NCBI GenBank assembly: GCA_029204225.1
Contig: MU831921.1
Location: forward strand, 32,890 to 96,889
Reading direction: 5' to 3'
From: Diphasiastrum complanatum
Taxonomy: Eukaryota > Streptophyta > Lycopodiopsida > Lycopodiales > Lycopodiaceae
DNA: 64,000 nt
Shown here: positions 10,309 through 20,099 of the stretch, piece after piece
Layout: each line of letters starts with the position of its first letter
Position numbering within the stretch: the first letter of the stretch is position 1
Position numbers and translations under genes: made by a program
Notes under the pieces: generated by a model
The model's database searches: none
Told to the model about the DNA's origin: nothing
Seen by the model: only the letters and a program-made list of their open reading frames with translations

Positions 10309-11045
10309 TGTGAAGAATTGAAAAAGATTATCTATGTTAGATATAGGGGTCTTATGTTTTTTACATCAAGCATCTAGGTGTAGGATGTTGATAGGAATAA
10401 ATTTGGCATAGATGGCAAATTATGCATTTCCACTTGTAATGCCACTATTGAGCCAAAATAGAGTAAGAGGCTAAACACTTGCTAATTAGAGTGTAGACAA
10501 GTGTAAAGTTTTTGTTTGATGAATTCCAAGAGGTCCAATAGGATATAGAGGTGGAACCTTGTGAGGTCCAATAGGATATTGAGGTGTGCTTGAATAGAGT
10601 CCAATAGAATTAAGAGGTGCATAGATCAATGATCCACTAGGATCAAGAGGTGACAAAATGTGGTCCAATCATAGTTAAGCATAGTGGTAGCTCGTGGACC
10701 TACTAGTATCATTGTACTCCTCATTTTGAAATCAATTGATTTGGTGATTTCATGGATTTTGTGAGTTTTTGGATTTCTAGCTTTCTCTCTCTACCCGAGA
10801 GCTCTTGATGCATTTTCTCTCTCTACCCGAGGAGAGCAGCTTGTTTTTACTTAGATTATTTTTTGAATACTTCCCACACGTGTGAGTGAGAGTTGGAAGT
10901 GATTGAATGCATGTAGTAGTGTGTTTTTGCCATAGGATTCAAGATTGATCTTGAATCTCAATCTAGTCTTGATCTTGGTGCATCTACACACCTTAGGAGA
11001 TCACAAGTACATGTAGTGGACAGTCCACACGTGTGAAAATCAACA
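10309..11045 (+). repeat. Copia 5' LTR (737 bp)
   Basis: Begins TGTGAAGAATTG, ends AAAATCAACA. It matches 15810-16513 almost base for base except for an extra 33-bp unit. The U3 part holds four units with the core TCCAATAGGAT and GAGGTG, starting near 10531, 10564, 10597 and 10630. Confidence 0.97.
10531..10652 (+). promoter_or_regulatory. U3 array of four 33-bp-spaced repeat units
   Basis: Four imperfect units starting about 10531, 10564, 10597 and 10630, each with TCCA(A/C)TAG.AT followed by (T/A)AGAGGTG or a close variant. The 3' LTR has only three (from about 16032, 16066 and 16097). Tandem U3 units often act as enhancers in LTR promoters. That role is inferred here. Confidence 0.7.
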
Positions 11046-11057
11046 TGGTATCAGAGC
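11046..11057 (+). other. Copia primer binding site, initiator Met tRNA
   Basis: TGGTATCAGAGC follows the LTR with no spacer. This is the standard plant initiator-Met tRNA complement used by copia elements. Confidence 0.95.
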
Positions 11058-11801
11058 CTACCTGAGGTTACCATGCATTTTGATCCATCTAAGTGAAAAA
11101 ATTTCATCAATCTTGAGCTAGAAATTGTCAAGGCCCATTTTCCTAGCTATCTTGTTCAATCTTGGATCAAAAGAGATCAAAAGGACATTGATTGGGTCTG
11201 ACCTGGTACTGTACGGAATCAGGTGCTCAGACACGTGTGAGGAACATCCAATTTCAGTTTGGAAGTTCTCTCTCATGTTTGATCCATTTATCTTGCTTGA
11301 TAGCTTGTTTTGAAGCTATTTTTGTCTAGTTTCTGTTGCAATCAGTTTCATTCCATTTGGTTGAGCCAATCAAAAGTTATAAGCTTTTGAAGAGGGTTAG
11401 GTAGGGCACCTAGACCTGGGTGGACACATTTGGTTTGGTCAAGAGATTGCTTGGTTGATCCAAAATCACAGTTGTATGCTTGCCAATCTCATCTATAAGT
11501 GATCTAGGCACTGTTTTGAGATCTTAGCCATTTTGTTTCATGCAATATCATTGTATTTGAGTCAAATTTGGTTTCTTAGTGTATTTCACACGTGCTAAGA
11601 GTGTTGGGTCCTAACTTTGCCTATACTCCATCATTTGATGTGAAATAGATCTTGTTTTAGAGAGATTTGTGTAGCTAGTGAGAATCAATTCACAAATTGT
11701 TGTAAGATCTTTCATAGGAGGAGATAGTACTCAATTATTGGATCCTATTGAAAGTGTGTAACAACATTTATTGTTCATCATCTGAGTTTTCTTCACTTCA
11801 A
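11058..11801 (+). other. Copia untranslated leader
   Basis: About 0.74 kb between the primer site and the first in-frame ATG. No conserved coding is seen. The polyprotein frame is open back to a TTG at 11748, but without an ATG there. Confidence 0.7.
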
Positions 11802-14800
11802 ATGTCTTCAATGGGTTCATCCTTGTTGGAACCAAGTGAAAGATTGACCACTTCAAATTATTCAATTTGGAAAATGAGGATGGAGTCCATCTTGATCCTT
11901 CAAGACGTGATGGACATAGTTCTTGTCCTTGAAGAAGAACCACAAGTTCTTCAAGAGGTTCAAAAATACAAAAAGAGAGCTAGGATGGCTCTCCACTACA
12001 TTAAGATGAATGTCTCTAATGAGATATTGAGGGAGATAGGTACTTGTACAACAGCCAAAGAAGCTTGGGATTGTCTCAAGACTATCTATGAGGCTAAGAA
12101 TACCTCTAGGCTTCTCACTCTTAGGAATCAAATCTTTCAAAGTAGCCAAAAGAGTGATGAGAGTGCATCTAGTTATGTTTTGAGAGTAAAAGATATTCAT
12201 AGAGAGCTTGCTTGTATTGGTGATTCCATCAATCAAAATGAGCTAGTTCAAGTCATTCTCAATGGCTTGAGAAGTGAATTTGATAATCTTGTCCAATCCC
12301 ATGCCATTAAGGAGGAGCTACCAAGTTTGGAGGCTCTCCAAAGTGTGCTAATTTTAGAAGAATCAAGACAAGAGTATAAGCTCTTGAGGATGGACAAGCT
12401 TTCTCTCACTCATAATGATGGCAAAGCTCTTTTTGCCAAGGATAAGCACAAAGAGAGGAGCAAGAACCAACATCAACAATCCTCAAGCAAGGACAAAGTC
12501 AAATCCAAAGACAAAGATGAGGAGGAAGATGATTCCTCTAATGCTTCATCATCCAAGCTCAAGAAGAAGAAAAAGATCAAGTGCTTTTATTGTGGCAAGA
12601 AAGGTCATTATGCCACCAATTGCTTCAAAAAGAAGAATCAACTCAAGCAAGCCAATATTACCAATGAGAAGGAAGACACTATTGCAAGTGATGGAGAGGG
12701 ATCTCTTATGGTCTCTAGTTTCTCATCTACTCCTTTCAAGAAGGACGGCCTATGGTATATTGATAGTGGAGCCTCTTCACATATGTGTAGCTCCAAGGAC
12801 TCTTTCTCTTCTATTGCACCTTATGATGGAGTGAAGAAATCAATATACACTGCAAATGATTTTGAATGTCCTATTGAAGGCATAGGGAACATTCCCTTGA
12901 AGCTTGCATCCTCTAAAGTTCTTTCTCTCTCTAGAGTTCTTTATGTACCTAAGCTTACCAAGAATCTTATTAGTGTTGGCCAATTGCTTGATAATGGCCT
13001 CGATGTAAAATTCAATGTTGATACTTGCACTATCAAGAAGAATGATGAGATACTTGCATTAGGATCTAGATTTGGTGGCATCTATAAACTAGATCCAAAT
13101 GAGTATGTGAATGCTTGTAATGTTGCTCTTGTGAACAAGCTCTCTATGGAGGAATTATGGCATAGGAGGTTGGGACATCCCAACTACAAATCCATGCTCT
13201 CTATGATCAAAGAATCCAAAGCTATTGGCTTGCCAAAGTCATTCTCCAAGAAGATCAAGCCTTGTGAGGCTTGTGCTATTGCTAAATCTCACAAAAAGCC
13301 ATTTACAAGATCTTCTATCAAAAGCAAGCATCCTTTGGAGTTAATCCACTCGGATGTGCATTTCTCATCAACTACAAGCAAGGGAGGAGCCACTTGTTTT
13401 GTTACTTTCATTGATGATTACACAAGATTCACTTGGATATATCTTCTTGCTTCAAAATCTATGGTGTTTGATCATTTCCTTATTTTCAAAGCTTATGTAG
13501 AGAAGCAATTCTCATTCAAGATTAAAGCTCTTAGAAGTGATGGAGGTGGTGAATATATCTCCAATAAATTTCAAGACTTTTGTGAGCTTGAAGGCATTAA
13601 AAGAGAGTTTTCTTGTGCCTACTCTCCATCTCAAAATGGAGTGGCTGAGAGAAAGAATAGATCTCTATGTGAATGTGCAAAATCTATGAGAATTGAGGCA
13701 TCTTTGCCCAAAGATTTTTGGAGAGAAGCCATTAATTGTGCAAATTATCTTTGCAATAGGCTCCCACATACAGCTCTTGGAGGAAAGTCACCATATGAAA
13801 TCTTATTTTTTAAGAAGCCTAAGGTTGATCACCTTAGAGTTTTGGGATGCTTATGCTTTGTCCATATTCCCTTGGAAACAAGGAAGAAGGAAGATCCTAG
13901 TGCATGCAAAGGGATCATGGTTGGATACTCATCCACCAAGAAGGCCTATAGAGTCTTTATACTCTCTACTTCTCAAGTTATTGAAAGTAGAGATGTTGTC
14001 TTTCATGAAGATCAACACTCATCATTTGAAGAGGCCGAGATCAAGAAATCTATGAATGCATCATCAATTATTGATTTTGAAGACAATCATGATGTGATGG
14101 GGTCGAGATTTGAAGAAGACTCTCCTCGGATTTTTTCACCAAGAAGATCCATGAGAGATAGATCCGAGCCTAAGAGGCTCTCATATGTTGACAAAGGCAA
14201 ACAAGTGGATCTTGATTCCACTAATTATGTTTTTTATGTCTCTCATGAAGAGCCAAAGAATGTACAAGAGGCACTCAATACCAAGGAGTGGTATGATGCC
14301 ATGAAGCAAGAGTATGATGCATTGATCACCAACAATACTTGGGAGCTTGTGGATCCTCCTTCCAACAAGCATGTGATTGGTTGCAAGTGGGTATTTCGGA
14401 TCAAGTTCAATCATGATGGCACCATCAACAAGCATAGAGCAAGATTATGTGCCAAAGGATTTGCTCAAATCCATGGTCTTGATTATGAGGAGACCTTTGC
14501 ACCCGTTGCAAAGATGGTGACAATAAGAATTCTTATTTCTCTTGCTTGTTTTTTCAAGTGGAAGGTGTTCCAATTAGATGTATCCAATGCTTTTCTAAAT
14601 GGTTATCTTGAGGAGGAGATCTATATGGAACAACCTCAAGGATTCATCAAGGATGAGTCCAAAGTGTGCTTGCTCTTCAAAAGTCTTTATGGACTCAAGC
14701 AAGCACCAAGATCATGGTATTCAAGACTTAACTCTTTCCTTATCTCACTAGGATTTACTCTTAGTGACTATGATCCTTCCATGTATCTAAAGTTTGTTGA

Positions 14801-15791
14801 TAGCAATATTGTCATTCTTCTAATTTATGTTGATGACATTATTCTTTGTGGAAGTTGTATCAAGCTAGTTGATGAAACCAAGCTAGCACTTGGATGTGAG
14901 TTTAAAATGCAAGATCTAGGAGAGATACATTACATCCTAGGCCTAGAAATTGATTTTTATGAAAATCATGTCTTTATATGCCAATCTAGATATGCTCACT
15001 CTATGTTGAAAAAATTCCATATGGAAAATTCTAAGAGCATAGATACTCCAATGGAGCAAATTGTAAAAGATCCTAATAAAGGTGATGAAAGATCCTTTGA
15101 GGACATCACACTTTTTAGGAGTCTTGTAGGCTCCTTGATTTGGCTTACCATTACTAGGCCCGATCTTAGTTTTTGTGTGCACAAATTGAGTCAATTTATG
15201 CAAGAACCTAAGATCCATCATTGGAAGATGGCCAAGAGGATTTTAAGATATGTATCTTCATTTTGTGATTATGGTCTACTCTATAAAAGTGAAGATCTAT
15301 CCATTATTGGCTACTCGGATTCGGACTTTGCAAGTGACAAAATGGATCGAAAGTCTATTAGTGCATACACTATCTTTCTTGGAGGCAATCTAATATCTTG
15401 GCTTTCCAAAAAGCAAGATACTATATCTCTCTCTTCATGTGAGGTCGAGTACAAAGCACTCACTACAACTACCAAAGAAGTGCTTTGGATCAAGAGGTTA
15501 TTAATGGAACTAAAGTGCATCAAGGAGGATGATCTACCAATGATCAAGTGTGATAACATCTCGGCCCAAGCTCTTGCCAATAATCCCATATTTCATGCAA
15601 GAAGCAAGCACATAGAAGTGGCACACCATTTTGTGAGAGAAAAGCTTATTGGAGGAGAAATCTATTTGGAGCATGTCAACTCGTCCTCTTGTATTGCCGA
15701 TCTACTCACCAAGCCTTTGAGCAAAAGTGCTTTCATCAAGCATAGATCTAATCTTGGAGATATATCAAGATCAATGCTCAAATCTTCATAG
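11802..15791 (+). CDS. Intact copia Gag-Pol polyprotein (1329 aa)
   Basis: Encodes everything needed for one retrotransposition cycle in a single frame. From ATG 11802 (the open frame back to 11748 starts at TTG): gag domain (NYSIWKMRME near residue 20); CX2CX4HX4C zinc knuckle CFYCGKKGHYATNC at about 261-274; protease DSGAS at about 321; integrase zinc motif (LWHRRLGH, then CEACAIAK) and DDE core with IHSDV at about 518 and SDGGGEY; RT with LDVSNAFLNG and YVDD at about 1009-1012; RNase H with YSDSDFASD near 1173, and a DN.SA.....P..H.R.KHI block. No stop or frameshift and no missing catalytic motif was seen. It should be competent in principle. The length is normal for plant copia polyproteins. 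Confidence 0.97.
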   Translation: MSSMGSSLLEPSERLTTSNYSIWKMRMESILILQDVMDIVLVLEEEPQVLQEVQKYKKRARMALHYIKMNVSNEILREIGTCTTAKEAWDCLKTIYEAKNTSRLLTLRNQIFQSSQKSDESASSYVLRVKDIHRELACIGDSINQNELVQVILNGLRSEFDNLVQSHAIKEELPSLEALQSVLILEESRQEYKLLRMDKLSLTHNDGKALFAKDKHKERSKNQHQQSSSKDKVKSKDKDEEEDDSSNASSSKLKKKKKIKCFYCGKKGHYATNCFKKKNQLKQANITNEKEDTIASDGEGSLMVSSFSSTPFKKDGLWYIDSGASSHMCSSKDSFSSIAPYDGVKKSIYTANDFECPIEGIGNIPLKLASSKVLSLSRVLYVPKLTKNLISVGQLLDNGLDVKFNVDTCTIKKNDEILALGSRFGGIYKLDPNEYVNACNVALVNKLSMEELWHRRLGHPNYKSMLSMIKESKAIGLPKSFSKKIKPCEACAIAKSHKKPFTRSSIKSKHPLELIHSDVHFSSTTSKGGATCFVTFIDDYTRFTWIYLLASKSMVFDHFLIFKAYVEKQFSFKIKALRSDGGGEYISNKFQDFCELEGIKREFSCAYSPSQNGVAERKNRSLCECAKSMRIEASLPKDFWREAINCANYLCNRLPHTALGGKSPYEILFFKKPKVDHLRVLGCLCFVHIPLETRKKEDPSACKGIMVGYSSTKKAYRVFILSTSQVIESRDVVFHEDQHSSFEEAEIKKSMNASSIIDFEDNHDVMGSRFEEDSPRIFSPRRSMRDRSEPKRLSYVDKGKQVDLDSTNYVFYVSHEEPKNVQEALNTKEWYDAMKQEYDALITNNTWELVDPPSNKHVIGCKWVFRIKFNHDGTINKHRARLCAKGFAQIHGLDYEETFAPVAKMVTIRILISLACFFKWKVFQLDVSNAFLNGYLEEEIYMEQPQGFIKDESKVCLLFKSLYGLKQAPRSWYSRLNSFLISLGFTLSDYDPSMYLKFVDSNIVILLIYVDDIILCGSCIKLVDETKLALGCEFKMQDLGEIHYILGLEIDFYENHVFICQSRYAHSMLKKFHMENSKSIDTPMEQIVKDPNKGDERSFEDITLFRSLVGSLIWLTITRPDLSFCVHKLSQFMQEPKIHHWKMAKRILRYVSSFCDYGLLYKSEDLSIIGYSDSDFASDKMDRKSISAYTIFLGGNLISWLSKKQDTISLSSCEVEYKALTTTTKEVLWIKRLLMELKCIKEDDLPMIKCDNISAQALANNPIFHARSKHIEVAHHFVREKLIGGEIYLEHVNSSSCIADLLTKPLSKSAFIKHRSNLGDISRSMLKSS

Positions 15792-15800
15792 ATAATTTTT

Positions 15801-15809
15801 TAGGAGGAG
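15801..15809 (+). other. Copia polypurine tract
   Basis: TAGGAGGAG directly precedes the 3' LTR start. This is the plus-strand primer position. Confidence 0.85.
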
Positions 15810-16513
15810 TGTGAAGAATTGAAAAAGATTATCTATGTTAGATATAGGGGTCTTATGTTTTTTACATCAAGCATCTAGGTGTAGGATGTTGATAGGAATA
15901 AATTTGGCATAGATGGCAAATTATGCATTTCCACTTGTAATGCCACTATTGAGCCAAAATAGAGTAAGAGGCTAAACACTTGCTAATTAGAGTGTAGACA
16001 AGTGTAAAGTTTTTGTTTGATGAATTCCAAGAGGTCCAATAGGATATAGAGGTGTGCTTGAATATAGTCTAATAGAATTAAGAGGTGCATAGATCAATGA
16101 TCCAATAGGATCAAGAGGTGACAAAATGTGGTCCAATCATAGTTAAGCATAGTGGTAGCTCGTGGACCTACTAGTATCATTGTACTCCTCATTTTGAAAT
16201 CAATTGATTTGGTGATTTCATGGATTTTGTGAGTTTTTGGATTTCTAGCTTTCTCTCTCTACCCGAGAGCTCTTGATGCATTTTCTCTCTCTACCCGAGG
16301 AGAGCAGCTTGTTTTTACTTAGATTATTTTTTGAATACTTCCCACACGTGTGAGTGAGAGTTGGAAGTGATTGAATGCATGTAGTAGTGTGTTTTTGCCA
16401 TAGGATTCAAGATTGATCTTGAATCTCAATCTAGTCTTGATCTTGGTGCATCTACACACCTTAGGAGATCACAAGTACATGTAGTGGACAGTCCACACGT
16501 GTGAAAATCAACA
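15810..16513 (+). repeat. Copia 3' LTR (704 bp)
   Basis: Begins TGTGAAGAATTG, ends AAAATCAACA. It is one 33-bp U3 unit shorter than the 5' LTR. Target duplication TCCCT follows at 16514-16518. Confidence 0.97.
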
Positions 16514-16518
16514 TCCCT

Positions 16519-18100
16519 GACATTGGTCCTTGGGAGCAATTACCCCTTACAGTCCAAAAAGCGGTATGGTTGGTGAATGAGCTCCAATACAATCTATTCG
16601 GCACCCTAGGGGGACAGTATACTATGCGGCAATTTGACGATGGTGCTAAGGCGGACCTTCAGAAAGAAAAAGCAAGGCTGGAGGAGGAAAACAAACAACA
16701 ACAGCTGCAGATCTAGAACCTCACGAATTACAATCAACAACAACAACAACAGGTGCTACTCCATCTCCAGAACCAACTCCAACTGAAGGTATCCAACATG
16801 CAACAAACCATCGATACCCTCAAAGCCGAGAAGGATGAGGCTGTAGCAGATTCACAAGCAACACGTTCCGCTATGAAGGAACAGTTGGAAATGGTGGACT
16901 TCAACGACTTCGCACCACCATCTATTCATGAGGGAACTGCCATTCCAGTGGTGGCCTATCAAACGCTGACAAAAGCTAAAAGCCATGACAGAGCAACACT
17001 CAAAATTACAACAATCATACATTGCTTCCATCGAGGCCCTAAACCAGCACATAGCCACCCTAGAAGAACGCTTAAAGACTGCTGCCCAGTCGACACCATC
17101 GGTTCATGCAGAGCATGCCCAATGCCATGATTCGGGGCACCACTTTGATGGACTAGATGGTGGAGATGGAGCAGGATTTCAACAGCCTCCTCCTGTCACT
17201 CAAGGCTCCGCATTTCAAGGCCAACCCCTGGGGCAAGGAGCTCAAACACCAACCAATCCATCAGGCTCTGGGAGTACCAGCTCCCAACATTTTCTTTTCC
17301 CTTCCACCGCTTCTAACCCCCTCGACACCACTAACCCAACCTTCATTCCATGACAATTTTCTCCTGAGTCACAAAGAATTGCAGAAGCTAATCCCTCGCC
17401 TCCTCTATCTCCTGATCCCGATCCACAAACCGAACACGAGATTGCCTCTGAAGCCCCAACCATCCAACACAGAATCATGCCCACATAACCAAGCATGGAG
17501 TTGCGCGCCTCTCAGGAGTTTGCAAAGAAGTATCCAACAACGAAAGAGCGAGGTGGCTACATACTGCCAGATTTGGACCAGTGTCAAACACATAAAGCAG
17601 TAGTCAAACTCCTGGATCCACAACCTCTCTGGCGTCATCAGCTCTTCTTGCAAAGTAAGACCTCAATGGCACGGTATCTCGAAGCTCCCTCCTACATGCA
17701 CACCAATTCTTATTACTATCCAGTAGCGAGGCGAGAACCGTTTTCTACCACCAAGGTCAAGAACAGAATCTTTTGGCCTAAGCTCACAGGCGTGGATACC
17801 GGCAACTTAGCCGAAGACATGGTCACCAACTGCCGAGTATTCTACCAGAAGCACCATGGCAATCCTGATCGCGACGTCAGATACTTTGCAGATAATTGCG
17901 GCCTGGTGGCATTTCTGGCAGAACTCAGAGGTTTTTGGGATCGAGGGTTACCCCCCTTGACATCAATAAACCCTTGCGGACGCAAGATGATCATATCAAT
18001 GTTGCAAGGCTCTATTATCGCGCTGCACTCACTTCCGCCCTGCACGTTGATATGGTGGAGCTATGGAAACCCTAGATGCTTTTGCCACGCATTTTCATGA
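16519..18100 (+). pseudogene. Unrecognised ORF, C-terminal part (Gln-rich coiled coil), broken
   Basis: Continues the frame of 9553-10308 in phase after the copia element. The first part has DIGPWEQLPLTVQKAVWLV, then a Lys/Glu/Gln-rich heptad-like stretch and a (CAA)n poly-Gln at about 16737-16751, with a TAG at 16714-16716. The frame shifts near 16980 to a second coiled-coil stretch (HSKLQQSYIASIEALNQHI) and a Gly/Pro/Ser-rich region, with stops at about 17353 and 17488. A last part has FAKKYPTTKERGGYILPDL and HTNSYYYPVARREPF. A run of C at about 17950 looks like another frameshift, after which DINKPLRTQDDHIN is readable. The mixture of low complexity, coiled coil and Tyr/Arg-rich end resembles no family that I can name. 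A particle or structural protein of an unknown element is possible. Confidence 0.5.
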
Positions 18101-18808
18101 ATTTTTTGTGATTTCTACGCCTAAAATCGTTTTTGAATGCACTCTTTGTCTTGTATAATCTCATTGTCTGCCTCTACGCCTGAAATCGATATTGCTTGGG
18201 TATCACTTTCGAGCGTGCACAATGATTTTCTTTTTCATTTACATGGACATCTACACTCAAAACCGATACTTGATTCCCTGATATCGATTTTGAACGCGGA
18301 GTAATTTGCAATTCACTTGGGTATCTCATTTTGCGCTTGAAATCAATATCCGGGTTAATTATTTAGTCAACCTTATTTTTTCTAGTAATTTCTTTAAATT
18401 CATAAAGGCTTTTCAGTTGATTGGTTTATGACATTTTTAGTGTAGTTTAGCAAAGAGTAAAGCAAAGTTTTGTTTTGCATGGAATTATCATTTTGATAAT
18501 TTGCCTACGAGTTACAAGTTTATTGGTGTAATTTTTAAAAGCATATAATTTTTATAAAAATGGCATTTTCATGAATACTACTCTTATACATGCAGTTAAA
18601 CCTGGAATAAGCTTGTAATTAATGGAAAAAAGTTTCGTTTTTCCTAGGAATAGAAAATGAAGAAGTTCTCGTTATGGGCAACAATTTTCACGCTTCCCTA
18701 GAAATTCACCTGATGGGGGTGACCCGCTTGATGCTAATTCACTGCTTCACACCTTGAGCAAAGCGATTTTGAAACTTCATCAAAAGTAATAAACAACGTG
18801 ATAATCAA
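18101..18808 (+). other. Noncoding tract upstream of gypsy gag
   Basis: No gene. A weak repeat built on CTACGCCTGAAATCGAT recurs around 18116, 18173, 18250 and 18335. The position directly before the gag at 18809 suggests decayed LTR and leader. Confidence 0.35.
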
Positions 18809-19351
18809 ATGCAAAACTTGTTTAATCAACTACAAATTCTTAATTCTAACAACTTAGGCTACCAACCGGATGTCTTTACTGGTGAAAAGAAATTTAAGAA
18901 CCCTGAAGTTGTCGAAGACTGGATAAATCGTTGGACTAGCTACTTTAGCTTACACAACGTACCAAAGGAGAAGCGAATTTCTTCTGTATTATTGTTTCTA
19001 GAGGGTAAAGCCTCTACCTAGTGGAGGGAGCTCCCTTTGAAACTGGCAACATGGGCTGGATTTCTAGAGGAATTCTGTAAGGCTTTTGTCATGATTGATG
19101 ATTCAGAAATATACATTCGCTTCATTAACTACCGAATGGGCAATCCAGAGCTAGACACGTATGTCCAAGAGTTCTTAGATTTTTTGGCCAAGGTGTTGCT
19201 CTTCGATAGGAAATTGGCCCAGTTTCAATTCATTTATGGATTGCCTGCAGATTACCAAAATGAGTGCAACCATAATGTCCTCCACACGTTGGAAGACACG
19301 GAGAACAAAATACCATATGAGATGTGGATAGGCAAGAGGCCAACTAGCTAA
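18809..19351 (+). pseudogene. Gypsy gag remnant ending in copia-like sequence
   Basis: ATG 18809 opens a capsid-type gag: FTGEKKFKNPEVVEDWINRW, then SSVLLFLEGKAST, TAG at 19019-19021, and in the same frame WRELP and DTYVQEFLDFLAK, matching the order of Retrotrans_gag domains. The last residues, KIPYEMWIGKRPTS, look like a copia integrase segment (PYE.W.G..P), not gag. This suggests that a fragment was joined near 19300. Protease and RT are missing downstream. Confidence 0.7.
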
Positions 19352-19639
19352 CAGTTTAGGACTAAGTGTGTCTTTTAAACTATTATTTAGTGACCTTACA
19401 GTGTCCCTAGATAGATAACAAATAGAGTGAACAAATTTAGATAAGTGATACAGAAAAAGAAATAGTCGCATTCAAGCAATATGAGCTATGGATGAAAGTA
19501 TGCCAACAAGCAGAACATAGTTGATTCGTGAGAGGAGTGGCAGGCCGCCAACGAGCGAGACACTGATCAACTCACTCATAGCGAAAATACAAATTACAAT
19601 TGTTGGAAATGGTGAACTCATGCAACATTCCTTGGTGCT

Positions 19640-20070
19640 CCACGAAGATGAAACGAAGGAAGAAAGAAAAGCAGTCTGGGAAAAAGGATAAAAGAGTGTT
19701 GATGACTTCTCAATCCGTAATGGACTGTTGTTCATAAAAGGAAAGATTTGTGTGCCCGATGTGAAAGCTATAAAAAGAAAAATTATTTATGAATGCATGA
19801 CTCACCATGTGTGGGGCATCCATGCATACATTGTACTCTAGATTTGGTACGAAGGGATTTTTATTGGCCAAAACTTAAACCCTTTATCAAATCTACATGG
19901 TCAAGTGTGACCAATGCCAACGCCTTAAGGTTGGTGGATTGTTACATCCATTGGATATCCCAGATAAGAGATGGGATAGTATTTCCATGGATTTTGTGGT
20001 TTGGTTACCACGGACAAATAAACTGAATGACGCAATTTGGATAGTCGTCGACCGTCTTACCAAATTGGGT
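19640..20070 (+). pseudogene. Gypsy integrase remnant
   Basis: The plus strand, read through frame changes, gives IRNGLLFIKGKICVPD, then the zinc-binding H..P..GHP....TLDLVRRDFYWPKL block (about 19790-19890), and after a frameshift near 19925 the integrase core start RWDSISMDFVVWLPRTNK and WIVVDRLTKLG. RT and RNase H between this and the gag at 18809 are deleted. It ends near 20070, where repeat copy A begins. Confidence 0.8.
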
Positions 20071-20099
20071 TGAGTATGCCAAATAAACCCAATAACAAG

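Larger units (their letters stand above)
10309..16513 (+). mobile_element. Complete Ty1/copia LTR retrotransposon, 6.2 kb
   Basis: All parts are present: 5' LTR (10309-11045), initiator-Met primer site (11046-11057), leader, one uninterrupted gag-protease-integrase-RT-RNase H frame (11802-15791), polypurine tract, 3' LTR (15810-16513) and a perfect 5-bp target duplication TCCCT. The LTRs differ by a 33-bp repeat unit and about three substitutions that I could see, so the insertion is young relative to its surroundings. It sits nested in the reading frame 9553-18100. The order PR-IN-RT-RH defines Ty1/copia. I do not assign a lineage. Confidence 0.97.

Noticed and set aside
9916..10377. 153-aa Pro-rich protein as a complete gene
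   Set aside because: Its last 23 codons are copia LTR sequence. The true frame is interrupted at 10308 and resumes at 16519.
11748..11801. Copia polyprotein start at 11748
   Set aside because: The codon there is TTG. The first in-frame ATG is at 11802, and the gag domain begins after it.
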